This document shows positions 4,241-5,288 of a stretch of 5,288 bases of DNA, in pieces. Each line of letters starts with the position of its first letter. The first letter of the stretch is position 1. The translations under genes and the position numbers were made by a program. A model generated the notes under the pieces. That model worked only from the letters and a program-made list of their open reading frames with translations, was not told where the DNA came from and ran no database searches. Origin of the DNA: Bacteroidota bacterium (lineage in GTDB: Bacteria; Bacteroidota; Ignavibacteria; Ignavibacteriales; Ignavibacteriaceae); contig JAEYUD010000117.1 in NCBI GenBank assembly GCA_023433685.1, forward strand, positions 1 to 5,288, given 5' to 3'.

Positions 4241-5288
4241 CTACTTGTTCACTACCATCTTAATAGCTGCCTGGTGTTTACCTGCTTCCAAACGGAAGAT
4301 GTAAACACCGGACGGCAATCCCGTGGCATTGAATTTCAATTTGTGGTTCCCCGCGGGCATGCTTCCATTCAGAAGTGTGGCCACTTCCCTTCCAAGCATG
4401 TCATAAACAACACCTTTTACGAAACCGCCAGCAGGCAACGCGTAGCGGATAACCGTCTCCGGGTTGAACGGGTTCGGATGATTCTGACTTAGCGAGAACT
4501 CCTTCGGTAAGGTGTTCATCACTTCCAACGGACCGAAGATGGTTCGTGTACCGTCAAAGTCGGTCTGGATCAGACGGTAGTGGACTGAAGTTTCACCCGT
4601 GAATCCGGCGATATCTTCAAATGAATATTCCTTCGGTTCAGTTATGGTACCCCTTCCCTCAATGAAACCGGAGGTTTTCCATCCACCTTCAGGTGATCTT
4701 CTCTCGACCGTAAAACCTTTGTTATTAAGTTCTGAAGCCACTTTCCATGTGAGTAGCGGGTTGCCGTTCGGGGTTACTGTGCCGGTGAATGAGACCAGTT
4801 CAACGGGAACAACCGAGTAACCGACAATTCCGATATCATCGAGGTAGATGCCGTCTTTCTGCTGTGAGCCGTCAGATCTCAGCATGAAACGGAGCTTGAC
4901 CTGCTGCCCCGCGTATTGAGCGAGTGATATCTCTTCCTGCACCCAGCTTGACCTGGTGCCATCGTAAACCGGTTGACCCGGTGGCTGGAAGCTGCCCGCG
5001 CCGGGTTTAGTGTACCTCCCCGCCAAAGGGGTGAAAGTGGAGCCCCCATTGGAAGAGATCATCACCTGCGCGTAGTCCCAGTTGGCTTCAATGTCGTATT
5101 TAAGCCAGAGAATCAGTTTGGGGTTGTTCACGGTTGTAAGGTCGATCGCGTTTTTGGTGGTCATCGTCGAGGTCAGATTCGCCACATAATTTCCCGATTT
5201 GCTGTCGGTGAATGAAACCGGGTCACTTACGAAGCTCGTGGTTGTCGCGGCCCACTGCTGCGAAGTGGTGGGGGTTACAGCCATATCC
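4241..5288 (-). CDS. C-terminal part of a T9SS-secreted protein, possibly a peptidase (cut by window edge)
   Basis: The frame is open to the right edge, giving 348 residues; the ATG at 5284 is probably internal, since GAT precedes it in frame and a beta domain is already under way. Numbered from that Met: residues 5-157 form a beta-sandwich of the immune-inhibitor-A/MAM-like type ('LILWLKYDIEANWDYAQVMI', 'WVQEEISLAQYAGQQVKLRF', 'DGIYLDDIGIV'), which often follows M6 or M14 metallopeptidase domains in this lineage. Residues 160-256 are the fibronectin-like 'PVELVSFTG...LTWKVASELNNKGFTVERR' module. Residues 263-347 are a type A T9SS sorting domain, from 'SLSQNHPNPFNPETVIRYALP' through 'VVYDMLGREVATLL' and 'LPSGVYIFRL' to 'KMVVNK'. 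The protein should cross the outer membrane by type IX secretion and lose this tail on anchoring or release. The catalytic part, if any, lies beyond the window, so 'peptidase' is inference. Confidence 0.85.
   Translation of the reverse strand, partial: DMAVTPTTSQQWAATTTSFVSDPVSFTDSKSGNYVANLTSTMTTKNAIDLTTVNNPKLILWLKYDIEANWDYAQVMISSNGGSTFTPLAGRYTKPGAGSFQPPGQPVYDGTRSSWVQEEISLAQYAGQQVKLRFMLRSDGSQQKDGIYLDDIGIVGYSVVPVELVSFTGTVTPNGNPLLTWKVASELNNKGFTVERRSPEGGWKTSGFIEGRGTITEPKEYSFEDIAGFTGETSVHYRLIQTDFDGTRTIFGPLEVMNTLPKEFSLSQNHPNPFNPETVIRYALPAGGFVKGVVYDMLGREVATLLNGSMPAGNHKLKFNATGLPSGVYIFRLEAGKHQAAIKMVVNK

Noticed and set aside
4274..5215. Plus-strand open frames opposite the secreted protein
   Set aside because: They are antisense shadows of a minus-strand gene with a clear sorting domain.

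Overview
The window looks like a piece of a Bacteroidota/Chlorobi-group genome, most like Ignavibacteria or a near relative. The main clue is the protein cut by the right edge. It ends in a type IX secretion (T9SS) sorting domain with the 'NHPNPFNPET' signature, preceded by the 'PVELVSFTG...LTWKVASELNNKGF' module common in secreted proteins of that lineage. The lineage call is inference from protein style; no rRNA or other marker gene is present.

Layout, left to right. (1) Positions 1-550, minus strand: the N-terminal 183 residues of HsdM, the DNA adenine methyltransferase of a type I restriction-modification system, cut by the left edge just after its 'HYTPRDI' motif. (2) Positions 551-1289: about 740 bases with no credible gene but much structure. 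It holds two heptamer microsatellites, a candidate structured RNA (about 780-894) with a TATAAT box, a closed multi-hairpin fold and a T8 tail, a short palindrome, a 9-bp 'CTCTGTG' array, a minus-strand terminator, and an 'ATCCGYGT' array containing a 27-bp duplicated block. (3) Positions 1290-1862, minus strand: a lipoprotein of unknown function. (4) A short AT-rich divergent promoter region. (5) Positions 2055-3670, plus strand: an AmiC-type N-acetylmuramoyl-L-alanine amidase split into two reading frames at an A9 run containing A AAA AAG. The signal peptide, stalk and AMIN-like region are in one frame and the complete zinc catalytic domain is in the -1 frame. (6) Positions 3688-4107, plus strand: a small membrane-anchored monohaem cytochrome c, 17 bp downstream and probably co-transcribed. 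(7) Positions 4108-4236: an inverted array of 8-bp units between convergent genes. (8) Positions 4241-5288, minus strand: the C-terminal 348 residues of a T9SS-exported protein.

The genes do not form one obvious pathway. Most products from the lipoprotein onward act in the envelope or outside the cell (lipoprotein, wall amidase, anchored cytochrome, secreted protein), while HsdM is a cytoplasmic defence enzyme. The observations most worth checking are the candidate small RNA, the amidase frameshift site and the inverted octamer array. No complete new multi-gene system is visible.
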